Origin: Panicum virgatum
Taxonomy: Eukaryota > Streptophyta > Magnoliopsida > Poales > Poaceae
Assembly (NCBI RefSeq): GCF_016808335.1
Contig: NC_053143.1
Coordinates: forward strand, 5,055,398 to 5,119,397
Reading direction: 5' to 3'
Length of the DNA stretch: 64,000 nt
The notes beneath the pieces were generated by a model. That model saw only the letters and a list, made by a program, of their open reading frames with translations. It made no database searches and was not told the DNA's origin. The stretch's first letter is position 1; each line of letters starts with the position of its first letter. Both the position numbers and the translations under genes were made by a program. This document shows, piece after piece, positions 1 through 11,472 of the stretch.

Positions 1-60
1 CCGTTAAGGAAGACGAAGCCTTTGCCTCCACATCACAAAGCAGTCATGCCTAGCTTACAG
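1..60 (+). CDS. possible 3' part of an exon cut by the window edge
   Basis: Frame 1 is open from base 1 and encodes about 20 residues rich in Pro, Lys and His. It is followed directly by a good splice donor (CTTACAG then GTACATC at 61). I could not find a convincing next exon downstream and do not recognise the peptide. It could equally be chance, because one short open frame plus a GT is weak evidence. Confidence 0.2.
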
Positions 61-2436
61 GTACATCAAACTCAAATCTAAGGTTTATTATATCAAAGTC
101 TGCATAAGGTATAACTGCAGCACATCAGATTACGGAACAACAAAAAGATGATGTTAGATAGATATAGCATTTTCAAGCAGTACATTTGTCTTGCCATATA
201 CAGCTTAAGAAATCTTGGTTATCCTGCAGATGCATTTCAGAAAAACACCCTTCTGCACACTTGCTTAAATACGCTTATTGTAGGTATCCTCGCTTTAATT
301 TCTACTCAGAACATACTTTTATTTGACCTCTTATTAGGCAGGCTTAGAAAAAATGTCCTACTAACACTTGCTCTTAGATCAATGTCAGCTTAAGAAATAT
401 TAACTGTGCTATAAATCAGGATCACAAAAAAAACCCTATTACACAATTGATTAAGTGCACTTATCTTAGGCATTCCCTCTTTAATTTCCATCTGCAACTC
501 ACTTTTACTTCGCCTCCTGTTAGGCAAGCTAGAAAAACTTGGACTGCCCACACTTGCTTTTCCAGCAATGTCATCTTAGGAAAGCTTGGTTATACTATGA
601 ATGGAGTTAAGAAAAGCACCATACTGTACACTTACACTTATGCTAGGTATATCTTTTAAATTCCCATTCACAACTCACTTTTATTTGACCTCTTACTATG
701 CAGCCTTACAAAAAAATGGACCCTACCCACACTTGAGATTTGACCAATGTCCACTTGCTGCTACTAAATTAATTACTTCGCATTGCCAACGGTATTGCTA
801 CAATCTTCTTTACTGAAAATTTAGCTACAAGGATTTATTCTTCCTTCATATTTACAATATATCTACAGCTGTAGCCTTCAATGCCCCAATGCTTAGGACA
901 GAATTACTATATAGCCACCCCCTTTTGGAAATATTCATTTTACTTATTTACCCAGCTACTACAGTCTTTCTGACCCACTTAGAATTTACAATCTAACTAT
1001 CTATTACATTTATACAGCCCAATTGGAGCAACCAAATGATATTACATTTATACAGGCCAATTTGAGCAACCAAATGATACAGGTACGCCTGGTGAAACAG
1101 TTTAATCAATAGCAACCGGAAACAAATCCCAGCCGGCAACCTTTGAACTGGCTGCTCCTATACTGGGGTCTGCAGTCTGCACTTGCCTTGTCACTTCAGT
1201 TAGCATTTAAAATTCTCTTCAAAAAACCACTCTGTTCCGCCCTAGCTTTCCTTGTAGCCCACAATCCTTTGGAAGAGAATGATGCACTTTATCTTTGTCT
1301 ATCATGGTGTCAAACTTTCCCCTATCCCCGCATGGATGAAAGCTGCTATTGCATATATAAACTCACGTCTGCCTCCTCGCTTACACCCACTTGGGTATGC
1401 AAAACCTTGGCCGCAAACATAGAAGGATGCTTCAAATCAGGCATGCTCACCTGGGCAACCACATTTATCATTTGCTTGCCAAACACTGAAACAAGCATGC
1501 AGATCAGACTGACAACTACCTTCTTAGGTCAAATGATTATTCCTGCACTGCTGACAGTGGCCAACATGATGGAGGCATCTTGGTTCAGATTTGAGCCTAT
1601 TTTAATATCAGTTTATATGAATATTGCCAGCCGCCTCAGAAACAATCAAAGCCTGAGCTTTCGCATTACCAAAAACCAGGTGTTAGCCTCTACTGGTACG
1701 TCATGAGAAGCTTCAATTTCTCTGACAAATTCCGATCCTACTACTTGCAGTTTACTTAAATGTACTAACATTACTTTTTCCATGCTTCCTTCGTGCAGAA
1801 TATTAAGCTATCTCAGAAGCCAAATATGGCCCCATTGCAGTCTATTCCTATGAATAAATAAACCTCAAATGGTAAACTATGCAGTTATGGAGCACGGACT
1901 ATTTTGCCAAGGATCAAATGCCATTACACTATCTTGCTCTCTGCTCCATGAAACCAGCCTAGCCTTGAACCATTTGCATGCTATTACCAAGGAGTGCCTC
2001 CTTTATGATGAGTAATCACTAATGTACTTATCCTATAATTAATTGCTACTCTAAGATGTCTACGACAATGGCATACTGGCTGTATGATCCTTTAAGGTAA
2101 TTATGTGGCTGCCGACGTCATTGTTAGCACTGATATTTGAGCAACATTCCTCGCTCCTAACTGATAATATTAATCGTTTTTGATTTAGCGGTCATTTTTT
2201 TGATTTAGCGGTCATTATTATTCCTTCGCTTATAACAGCTTATTTATTTACTTTACCTTACAAACTCAATACAGAAAAACAGAGCTCCATACGACGATTG
2301 AAATTCCAACTAATCACACCAGGCAGTGAAAAAAGAATATGTATTAAAACAAAAGTTGATTGCAAATAGGCAATGAGCGCGTCGCGTCATGCACTAGTGT
2401 AGCAGTAGACTTCAAAAGAATGCACTAATGCAGTAG
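61..2436. other. non-coding stretch, no gene supported
   Basis: AT-rich DNA with no recognisable protein. The longest open frame (1143-1706, +, 187 codons) starts at TTG, resembles no family I know and has no flanking gene structure. A short direct repeat of TTTTGATTTAGCGGTCAT occurs twice at about 2178-2215. The first 800 bases hold degenerate tandem repeats, listed separately. The stretch may be intron or 3' region of a gene entering from the left. Confidence 0.5.
170..790. repeat. degenerate tandem repeat, period about 180 bp
   Basis: Blocks beginning near 296, 479 and 655 share the order: CTTTAATTTCC-like start, CTCACTTTTA, a cc-TCTTACTAGGCA-like stretch, CCACACTTGC, CAATGTCA, then CTTAGGAAA-like sequence. 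A partial block lies before them, from about 170. Copies differ by many substitutions and small indels. Confidence 0.5.
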
Positions 2437-2530
2437 GTTGGGCCGAATGAGGATGGCTCGTGCTCACGGCTCATCATCATCATCAGTCTGGTTGGGCTGG
2501 GCCCACAAGTCTGGCCCAGGCCCAGCCCAC
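2437..2530 (+). promoter_or_regulatory. cluster of site II (TGGGCC/T) elements upstream of the NYN nuclease gene
   Basis: TGGGCC or its complement GGCCCA occurs repeatedly (near 2437, 2493, 2500, 2513, 2520) within 170 bp of the ATG at 2607. Such site II elements are bound by TCP factors and are common in plant genes for organelle and housekeeping proteins. That fits the mitochondrial leader of the downstream protein. No clear TATA box was seen. Confidence 0.45.
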
Positions 2531-2606
2531 GAGGGTTTTTCCCCTTCCGCCTCCTAAAGCCCCTGCGCGGCCAACCCTCCGCCACGGCGACCTCGCGTCC
2601 GCCGCC

Positions 2607-4777
2607 ATGTTCGCCCGCCGCCTCCTCGGCGTCCAACCCACCAGCCACGGCGTCCTCCCCCGCAGCTTGGCTCCCCTCGCCCCCTCCCCTCCCTGCTACG
2701 GCGCCGCCGCGCGGCGCCACTTCCACCAGCTGCAGGAGGAGGAGGATGACGAGTGGGAGGAGAGCGAGCGGGGGGAGTCCAGGGCTGTGAAGGTGACGGT
2801 GTGGTGGGACCTGCAGAGGTGCCGCCTCCCTCGCCGCGTCGACCCGCGCTGCCTCGGCGCGCGCGTCACTACGGCGCTGCGGCGCGCCGGCATCCGCGGG
2901 CCCGTCGAGATCACCGCCTTCGGCGACGCCACCCGCATCCCCACCGCCGAGCAGGAGGCGCTCGCCGACACCGGCGTCGCCTTGTCGCACGTCCCTTCCA
3001 GTTGCGCCCTCTGCCCCCCTCCCGCCACCGCGCTTGTCCGGTTCAAATTCTTGCGCAAGCCTTTACAAAAAATCGTTAGAATGAGAAATGATTACTCCAT
3101 TTGTTGCTTCTGATTGATTAAACTGTTGTGTGCTTAGGGTTGCGACAAGTTTGCAACATCTGTGGTTCAAACAGTGCTCGAGTTCGTTTTAGTTCATGTC
3201 ATACAGGATACACTCTTGGAATCTTGAGCATATGCTGGTTCTAATGTATTGACATTCAGTAGATATTGGCACAATTTATTCGTGCAGAGGGGGATTGGTT
3301 CAGATTAGTGTTCAGGCTACTCTTGTTGTCAGAAATATGTGGCCTGGGATGTGGATGGATTTTCAATTCCGCTTCTCTCTAAGGAGTAAGGACGTGATTA
3401 TCAAATATTAGGATGTGAATACCATTAGTAGCTTATTGCTTTGGCGCTGCAGTTGCCATTTCATGTTAAATAGGACTCCATAACATCAGTATCAAGTCAT
3501 TAGTTGAATTATTTACCATTTTTATTGGAGGACGCTGACACACTCACACACATGAAGTTCAAGATTTGCTGCCATCACAGAAAGACACCCTGTTTTTGTA
3601 TGTTGATTCCAGTTATGCAGTGTTGCTATTTCATCTTATCGTACTAACAATATGGTTTCCTTTTCTAGGTGGAAAGGATGGTTCTTACAGATCATTAATG
3701 CCTGATATTGTCTCTTGGATTGGTCAGAACCCTCCGCCAGCCCATTTCCTCCTTATATCTGGGGATGAAGACTTTGCAAGCATTTTGCATCGTCTTCGGA
3801 TGAGCAATTATAATGTATTGCTCTCTTGCCCTGATGCTGGCTCCAAGATGTTACGCAGTGCAGCGACATTTTTGTGGCCATGGGAACCTCTAGTCACAGG
3901 GGTGGATCTCGAACCCAAATATATTAATCAACCACCAGATGGTTTATCTTCTTGGTATGGTCAGTACAGGGAATATGGTCATGACCTTCTGTTGAAACCA
4001 AAGAAAAGCATGGCTTTACAATGGAATGCCAAGGAACATAAAGTCCCCAAATCTGTTGTCATTGGGATTAAACAAGTACTGGACTTTTACCCTGAAGGGA
4101 TCAGTGTGTCCAATCTTCGACTGCAGCTTTTCAGGATCAATGTGTTTATTGATAAAGGATATTTTGGCTTCAAAAAGTTTTCTACCCTTCTCAAAGCTAT
4201 GCCTGATGTTGTAAAACTTATAGACCCTCTACCAGGTGATGACCAGCTTACTGTGGTTGGGGTTTTCAAGAGTTCAGTAGAGTCTTCTGAGCAAAGTAGT
4301 TTCAACGGAATGGATGCTGCTCAAAGTAGCATTATTGAGGAAAAACACCACTATGAAAGTGAAAGTGAGGTGCTGTCATCATTGTTTGACCAGCCTTCCT
4401 TGTCAGAATTACCATCATGTATGGAAAAGAAGACTCTGGAAACTGAAGCCCCATCCTCCCCATCAGAACAATTATGTAGTGACCATAGGAAAGCTCCTGG
4501 ACTAACTGAACTAGCAGAGCCACCTTCCAACAATCTGCAAGCTGATGTTACTCTGACGGAGGATGTTCCATCACCACCATCTGATGCAACATCTGTAGGT
4601 CAAGGGAATGCTGCAGCTGTTGATCTCGTTAACAAAACAGAACCAGTCAACCATATGGAACCTGATAAGGTGGACGCTGCTGGCACTCCTTCCTCATCAG
4701 AGGCGCAAGGTAATATCAGCAATAAAAGGGGACTATTTGGATGCATATCATCTCTATGGAATGGCCGAAACGCTTAG
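2607..4777 (+). CDS. NYN-domain nuclease with LOTUS/OST-HTH domain (MARF1-type, MNU1/2-like), probably mitochondrial
   Basis: Two exons, 2607-3000 and 3669-4777, give about 500 residues. The phase matches across the intron (A|GT forms Ser). The ATG is the first in its frame. Residues 1 to about 40 (MFARRLLGVQ start, Arg-rich, no acids) look like a mitochondrial presequence, followed by an acidic linker. The NYN nuclease fold runs from about 60 to 170: VTVWWDLQRC supplies the first acidic residue and LLISGDEDFASIL the later Asp pair. A LOTUS/OST-HTH region (IKQVLDFYPEGISVSNLR to MPDVVKLID) follows at about 240-310, then a Ser/Pro/Glu-rich tail. In Arabidopsis the related MNU1 and MNU2 take part in 5' maturation of mitochondrial transcripts; that role here is inferred from similarity. 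The gene converges on the DHH-like gene at 6066-8750. Confidence 0.85.
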
Positions 4778-4951
4778 GTTTTGTGGCATCTCTAATAAAG
4801 CATCCAATGATTTGCCAATCGATCAGTTCATAGGCAGAATCTTGTAGAATAGTTTGTTCAGATTTCAGAGGTGTAGTGAACACAGAATGTTCATCTGAAT
4901 ACACTTTAGTATACTGTATAAAAAAACACTGCAGATGTGGAAAGGATTGTA

Positions 4952-5175
4952 CTCCCTCTGTTCTAAATTATAGGTCGTTTGACTTTTTTGACCCCAAGTT
5001 TGACCATTTGTCTTATTCAAAAATTTGTGCAAAATATCACTTCTTTTGTTGTGGCTTGCTTTATAATTGACTGTTTGCACAAATTTTTTAATAGGACAAG
5101 TGGTCAAATTTGGTGTCAAAAAAAGTAACACTTCTTTCAAAAAAAAGTCCAATCTATAATTTGGAACGGAGGGAG
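4952..5175. mobile_element. Stowaway-type MITE
   Basis: A 224-bp AT-rich element with inverted ends (CTCCCTCTGTTCTAAATTAT and its near complement ending GGAACGGAGGGAG), flanked on both sides by TA. The CTCCCTCCGTTCC terminus and TA duplication are typical of grass Stowaway MITEs. A degenerate relative lies at about 60029-60254. Confidence 0.85.
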
Positions 5176-6065
5176 TATTCATTATTTTGTGTACTCAACC
5201 TTTTTTTCGTGAGCATGGAGGGCAGATGCTAACGCAGTGAGATGTTTTTGTCTAAACAGTAATTTGGTTTGTGCCTAAAATTGAGCAATGTGAAGCCCAC
5301 TGAAGCTGAATATATCATTTTGTGGTTCTATTACTTAGACGTTTGTGATGTGGAACAATTTTAGAATCAGCTTTTATAGATAAAGAGTAATAAAAATATA
5401 AAGGAGCAGAATTTCAATTTGGAGATACAGTCTGTCCATCCGGTTATGCATCTTGTAATTATTCTCATGGAATCAGTTCTCTGCCAGGCGAGCTTGATGT
5501 TTGGTCCTTATCGAACTAATTATTTTAGTTCCATAATGCATTCACCTATTGAGCAAGGCTTAATTTGGATAGAAACCAAATTATAAATTATAACCAGTCA
5601 AAATTACTGGCCCAACAATGTCCAAGCTGAGCTACGTCTTCATATATCATTTAGCCTAAAAACAACATAGGTGCAAGGATATAATTGGCCACTTGGTGTA
5701 TGGCATCTAATGCCTACACCACCTTTATCATCTCTGTGAATTGTATAAAACTAAAGCACATTGACATACCTCTACTGGAGGAAGATTCGATGGAACATAA
5801 AAATGCATTGTCGAGATCAATTTTGACGTGATGTGCCAGCAAACCCTTCACTCAAAGCATCAAATCTTATCTCAAACAGTTTCAAGCATCAGCATTAATT
5901 CTCGTTTCAACTTAGATTAACATCCCATGCTACATTCTTAGCTTTTGCTATCCTCCCTCTCATACTAGAGCACTCCAAGGTCACCTCATTCTTTCTTCAC
6001 CACTGATAAAACCTGTGGCAGCTGAGTACCTGTTCCACCAGTATGAACACTATTTACCTTCCATT
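5176..6065. other. shared 3' flank of two convergent genes
   Basis: AT-rich sequence between the MITE and the stop codon of the minus-strand DHH-like gene. It presumably contains 3' UTRs of both genes. No open frame, RNA gene or clear repeat was seen. Confidence 0.5.
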
Positions 6066-8750
6066 TCATGAGTTCACCGAAGTCCAGGTGTTGAACTCAT
6101 CCATTCTTAGCGCGAACGAACTTGAACTTGTTCTCCCACCTCCACCATAAGCCTACATTTATATGATGAGGCAAAACATGGACAATCATATCCAGTGTAA
6201 AGCCATGCAGTTTTGAATAGCGTTAATTAGATCTACGGCAGACCTTTGCAATATTTGCTGTATTAGTTGTATTGTCAGTAGTCCTCAAGCAAACCTTTAG
6301 GATTCCGCGTTGCATGAAGACCACTGCTCCAATAGGCCTATGATGAAAAAGAAAATGTTCTTCAATAAATTACCAAAGAACACAAAATAGACATGAAATA
6401 CGTGTTCTGTTAAACCTGAATAAATATATACCTTAATCCAGCAGCCGCACTCATCCTACTCAGCTCCAAACCAATTTCGTGGCTCAATTTTGAGTTTCCA
6501 TCTGCTCTGATTGCCTTGTAGTATGAAAACAAGCCATGTAGCAAATGAGATATTTTTAGAGCTAATTATATAATATTTACCAAAAAAAATATTATAAGAG
6601 ATCTAGAGGTAATCTTTAGAGCTGGCCATCCTCAAGCATCCAACCAAGTTCAAGAACAGTCAGGAACACGACAATCCAAGAACAGACATGCTCATAAGCA
6701 TAAAACCATTCCATGCAGAAGTCCAGTTGAAAAAATTGAGCAAGCATTAGCTACTATAAGAAAACATCTTATACAGTTCTGCTGGAATGTGGAAGAATGG
6801 GTCAATCAGTAAAAGATGACAACATAAGGCTCAGGCACAAGCATTCTTTTTTAAACAAAACATGCCTATCTCTACTAGCTAGTAGCATAGTACCATTAAA
6901 GGAAAGGCACTTGGAAGCAGAACTACTTGCCTTCGCTAAAGCAATACAGAGAAAGCTTCAGCAAACAAAAGAACTGTGCTGCGCACATTATGCAGCATGA
7001 AACTATCGAAGATTGACAAACACATATGACAAAATCAGTATAAAATGCAAGAGCATGTTGTTCACATACCAGGCATTCACCATACAACCCTCTTCCAAGC
7101 TGAATCTTGAAAGGCTTCTGTATGAACTCCCCTGCAGCCTGTACGCGATCATGAGCAACTGATTTCCCCCTAGTAAGCAGATCGCCAACATCAAGTTGCA
7201 GTAGCTGTTTGGAGTACCAATACAACGATGCAAAATCATTGACCATGTCATGCAGAAAGATCAGGATCTTACAAGAAACAAGCTTGATGGCAGCAGGTAG
7301 GGCTAAACCTGTTCAAAAACATGAGGATTTGTTACACAGTTCAACTTTGCACGTTCACCCCTAAGTGCTGTCTGAAATTCCTTGGTGTTAGGCAGCTGCC
7401 ACCGTCGCAAATCTGCATCCTCTATGTATTCAAGAACATTTGAAACTCGCTCCTCATCCTCTAGACCAAACAAGTTTTCACAAATTTGCTGTATGAAAAT
7501 AGAACATCCTCATTTGTCTTATCATACCAGATAATGAACATAAATGAATTTTTCTATACTCACAGATTCATAATTTGTCCCTGCTAGCTTCTTGGAGAAA
7601 TAATCAAATACAGATCGAACACTACTTTTTGACGTGTCAATATGAAGCTCAACATTGCTTGGGCACTGACCCAACTTGGGGATTCTTGCTAGCGTGCTTT
7701 GCTGGTGATCAAATACTATCACACTGCATCAGTTGGCATGTCATGAGGTTATACCCCTCTACCATGTTGCTCACTTAAACAAGATTGACAACATAATATT
7801 TCATATAATAGAAAAGATTCATCAAGCAAAAAGATGGAACTTTTAAAGGGCGGTGTGGCAATTATACTAGGTACTAACCATGAGCTATACAGAGTCATTA
7901 GCAAGTTCAGGCATATATAAAGCAACTTTTCATTTATAGAAGATTTTAAGATTGTAAACAAGTAACTTCATAAACTGGTATCATTACTATGCAAAGCTTG
8001 TAATCTAACAGTAGATATGTTCCTTTCTTTTAATTGTTCCATACAAAAGCAACTTCTTTTTTTTAACATTGTCAGACTTTAACTACTATCGTTATTCCAA
8101 ATCAACTTTGAACATTGTCGGCAGTATTAATCTAAGTAATTGTAAGTATTCCGTCAACTACTCAAATCACACAACCGTACAAAGAAAAGCATCATCAGAA
8201 CCATTTCTACTGCAACTCATTCTCTTTAGGAACGCACCTGGGAACGAATTGAGAGAGCTCGAAAGCAAACTTCTTGGGCCCAATGAAATCCAAGAGATAG
8301 CACGTCTGGAACCCCGCGTCCTCAAAGTCTCCAGCTCTAATTGGTCAATTCATTTCAAGAACACACGCCACCGTGAGGCAAACAATTTTGCACACGCTGT
8401 TTCACACTGGTAGGAGCCAGTGGGGATGCGGAATGGCGAGCTACGGCGAGAAGGAACCTGAAGGGCTCGACGGAGGAGAAGGGGAGGACGAGGAGGCGGC
8501 GGCGGACGCGCCGGTGGAAGAGGCGGGCGGCGAGCGCGCCGTAGGCGCCCGCGAAGGTGGGGTAGTAGTAGAGCGCGAGGCTGGCGGACCCCGCCTCGTC
8601 TGCCGCGCCGGAGGAGGAGGGGGCGCCGGCCTTCGACTGGAGCGAGTGCGAGCGGATAGCCTCGAGGGCGGCTTCGGAGCGGAAGGCTCGCCGGTGCGCG
8701 GGCGCCGGCGGCGAGGGGGCGGCGGGGAGGCGCGGGCGGCGGCGGAGCAT
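6066..8750 (-). CDS. DHH/DHHA1-like phosphoesterase homologue, eight exons
   Basis: Exons on the minus strand: 8750-8458, 8336-8238, 7723-7564, 7488-7309, 7204-7070, 6514-6432, 6337-6244, 6152-6066. All introns are GT-AG, phases agree, and the total is 376 residues. The N terminus (about 1-50) is Ala/Pro/Arg-rich and could be an organelle leader. Next come LALYYYPTFAGAYGALAARL (about 57-76), the place of the first DHH motif, and VIVFDHQQS (about 132) in place of the DHH motif. A C-terminal DHHA1-like part runs from GNSKLSHEIGLELSRM to AYGGGGRTSSSSF. Family members hydrolyse phosphodiester bonds of small nucleotides or nanoRNA. Here the usual Asp-rich first motif reads FAGAYG and DHH reads DHQ, so metal binding and catalysis are doubtful. 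Substrate unknown. The upstream region carries site II elements. Confidence 0.8.
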
Positions 8751-8763
8751 CTGGTGCTTGGGT

Positions 8764-8821
8764 TTGGGCCGCGGTTGCTGACTTGGGTTTGGGCCTGCTA
8801 GTTGCAGAAACAAGTGGGCCC
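8764..8821 (-). promoter_or_regulatory. site II (TGGGCC) elements upstream of the DHH-like gene
   Basis: Three TGGGCC copies (near 8764, 8788 and 8815) lie within 75 bp upstream of the ATG at 8750. The pattern resembles the promoter of the convergent nuclease gene, suggesting TCP-type growth-linked control of both. No good TATA box was seen. Confidence 0.35.
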
Positions 8822-8831
8822 GGCGTGGCAT

Positions 8832-9544
8832 AGACTGCTAACATTTTTTTTTGGCGTATCCCCGTATTTCGGTATTGGCCATTATATTTGGACAAATACA
8901 CCTGAAGTTTACCACACGTTTTTTTGCGAAGAGCAGATCTTACTTACTCGCAAGTCGCACTTAATTCAAAATTCATACGGTGAAATTTGCAAATGAGCTG
9001 CTAGTAAGATTGAATTGTGACAATTTTCTGATGGTCCACATGTGTGTGGCCCATCAAAAAATTTAGAAACACGCAAAACCCTACCTGCTAAATCGTCTTT
9101 CGTCCGGCAGTCTATATCCAGGACAACTTGTTTAACGAATTTCTAAACACTGTAGAGACAAACGCTGCATATGTACGGACACTGACCTTTTACAAACTTA
9201 CATGTGTTCATTATATCCCTACAAAATTATGAGAGATTATTAAACCAACAAATTTTAATATTTACATAAACCACATGCCCCTCGTACGTTTCGAATAAAC
9301 TTGTCGCCTAGCTATCACTGAAAAGGCCATCCAAGTCATGGAACCCAAATGCCTCAATCTGATATCTACTCCTGAACTTTTTAAAAAAGTAGCTTCAAAA
9401 TCACACATCTGTTAAAAAAAAGTCACAAAGAAAAAAAAAGTCACAGTGAGTGGAATGTTACTGCCACCCTGGGGAAAGGGAAAAAAGAGAGAGAGAGAGA
9501 GAGAGAAATGTTACTGCGGCAGTAACTGCGCGTGATCGATCGAG
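8832..9544. other. intergenic, with a short GA microsatellite
   Basis: AT-rich and no gene seen. A (GA)n run occurs at about 9487-9507, just beyond the 3' end of the next minus-strand gene. Confidence 0.5.
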
Positions 9545-10090
9545 CTATAGCAGCCGGCGGCGCTGCCGCCGCTTCCACGCGACGAGCGCCACGAGCGCGA
9601 ACAGCATCAGCGCCGCGGCGGGCCCGACGACCATGAGCGCCGGCACGCCTCCTCCCCGGCGGTGGTGGCGGCCCGGGGCCCGCCGCCGCCGCCTCCCTCG
9701 TCGGCGCCCGGCGACAGCTGCCTCCTCCTCCGCCGGCTCACTGCCATCGTCGCTCTCGCTCCAGCTCCACCCGTCGTCGTCCTCCTCCGAACCGGCGGAA
9801 CCACCGGCCATCTCGTGATGACGAGGGTGGGCGGCCGCCTGGGCCGCGTCCCCGGCGGGATCCGCGGCCTCGTCGGCGTGGACCGGCAGCGTCCGGTGGC
9901 TGTGCTCCGACGACGCCGTGGACCCGGCCTCGCCGCTGCCGCTGTCTTTGTCTTCGTCGTCGTCGTCGTCATCGCCGCCACCCGCGACGTGGAGGTGGGT
10001 GCCCACCGCCACGGGCACGTCGTCCTGCCGCGGCGGCGGCGCCGCGTCCGGGTGGTCCGGCCGCCTCCGCGGCCACGGCAGCAACCTCAT
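9545..10090 (-). CDS. small acidic protein with a C-terminal membrane anchor, function unknown
   Basis: A single open frame of 181 codons from a true ATG (10090) to TAG. The protein starts with a basic, Pro-rich segment. A strongly acidic stretch follows (six Asp then Glu/Asp, about residues 41-47), then Ser/Glu/Asp-rich sequence (EEDDDGWSWSESDDGSEP) and an Arg-rich block. It ends in one hydrophobic segment (VPALMVVGPAAALMLFALVA) with a basic tail of about 10 residues, which suggests a tail-anchored or single-pass protein. I do not recognise the family. Very high GC and simple composition leave some doubt that it is a real gene, but frame length, charge layering and the terminal anchor argue for it. 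No introns are apparent. Confidence 0.5.
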   Translation of the reverse strand: MRLLPWPRRRPDHPDAAPPPRQDDVPVAVGTHLHVAGGGDDDDDDEDKDSGSGEAGSTASSEHSHRTLPVHADEAADPAGDAAQAAAHPRHHEMAGGSAGSEEDDDGWSWSESDDGSEPAEEEAAVAGRRRGRRRRRAPGRHHRRGGGVPALMVVGPAAALMLFALVALVAWKRRQRRRLL

Positions 10091-11472
10091 GTCGCCTTAT
10101 CTGCTGTCACGGCGGCGCTGCTGCAATAAGCTTTATAGACGATCGGCGGAGCGATGAGTTGTATGGATTATGGAAAAGCAGCAGAGCAGGGTGCTTTGCT
10201 TTGTCGCGGAGACATGGATCTGCCGCCGTCCCCATCTGGCACTGGTGGCAGCAGAGTATGAAATGCCGGGACAAGGACAAGGACGCTCTCTCTACCTCTG
10301 CCTAGGCTCCAACTCCGATCCCATCATCCATGTAGCTTTTCTTTTCTTTTCTTTTTTTGAATCATCCATGTAGCTAAAGCTAGCTAGCTTTAATTTGTAG
10401 GAGGAGCCCAACTCGGCTGCTTAATTATTGGGCCGGGTATTGGGCCGGGCTAGTTGGACGTAAGCCTGGCTGATGGGCCGAGCACAAACAACTCTTTTGC
10501 GCTGACGAGCTGAATGGAGTCAGACAAACACAAAATACATTTTAAATCTACATGGATTGGCTTGGTGCTCCTCCTGTATTCTTGGATGTAAACATTTTAA
10601 ATCTCAATTAATAGAACTCCTACCTTCCACTCACAAAAAAAAAAGCTGAATGGAGTCAGGCAGCCATACTGATGTCACTACATGCGCACAAAGAAATTGT
10701 AATTACTCCTATATAACCAAAGTCATCTCCTGGCATGGGCGGGGGACCACCATGCATTGTCCTTGTGTGCAGCCATCTTTTGCATTGGAGGAGGAAGAAA
10801 GCCTTGTGTATTATGCAAAGCACAATAACTTAACCTACTGCCTACTTTGATGCTGAAGAACTTAATTTGTCAGATGTTGACATCACTCTACATCAGGGTA
10901 TTGTTGTGCTTGTTAGGACCACGTGAAACTTAATTTGTCAGATGTAGATACTTATAAAAGAATAATGGCTCGTGTTTATGAGCATGATGTGATGCTTTTT
11001 GTTAATTACGAGTTTTAGTTTGAGTGTATTTGGAGCAAGATTTTACTAGATTGGTACAATAATGAGCCATGATTGAAGGTTTATATATGTGTCTCTTTTT
11101 TGCCATGTGAAAACCAGGAATATGTGATTAAATATGTTTAACGAGATTTTAGTATAGGAAATTGTATGCTACTTCTATAAACGTACATCATGCGAAATTC
11201 ACAATACAAGCATGCAATTCATGGTATTACCCGTCCAAAGCATAGTCTTGGAGCCCATCTTGTATTCGTTGACCATTTCCATGGGTTACACAAGTACACA
11301 ACACTGTGTGGTTAGTGATCCCCCCTCCAAAGTAAAGATTTTATATTTAAATTACTAGATACAAATCTGGGGACAATTTCGCAAACAAAAACCAATACGA
11401 CGTGACACGAGATGATATGAGGCCTTGTCAAATACAAACACAACTAATAACCCTCTAGTGAACAGAATCTAA
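10091..11472. other. intergenic stretch
   Basis: No supported gene. It contains several TGGGCC motifs near 10430-10480, poly-pyrimidine runs near 10335 and generally AT-rich DNA up to the CACTA element. Confidence 0.5.

Noticed and set aside
1143..1706. 187-codon plus-strand frame
   Set aside because: Begins at TTG, no ATG-led version of similar length, no recognisable domain, mixed Cys/Leu composition and no flanking gene signals.
8373..8801. 142-codon plus-strand frame over exon 1 of the DHH-like gene
   Set aside because: Antisense shadow; the minus-strand exon carries the conserved motifs and correct splice sites.
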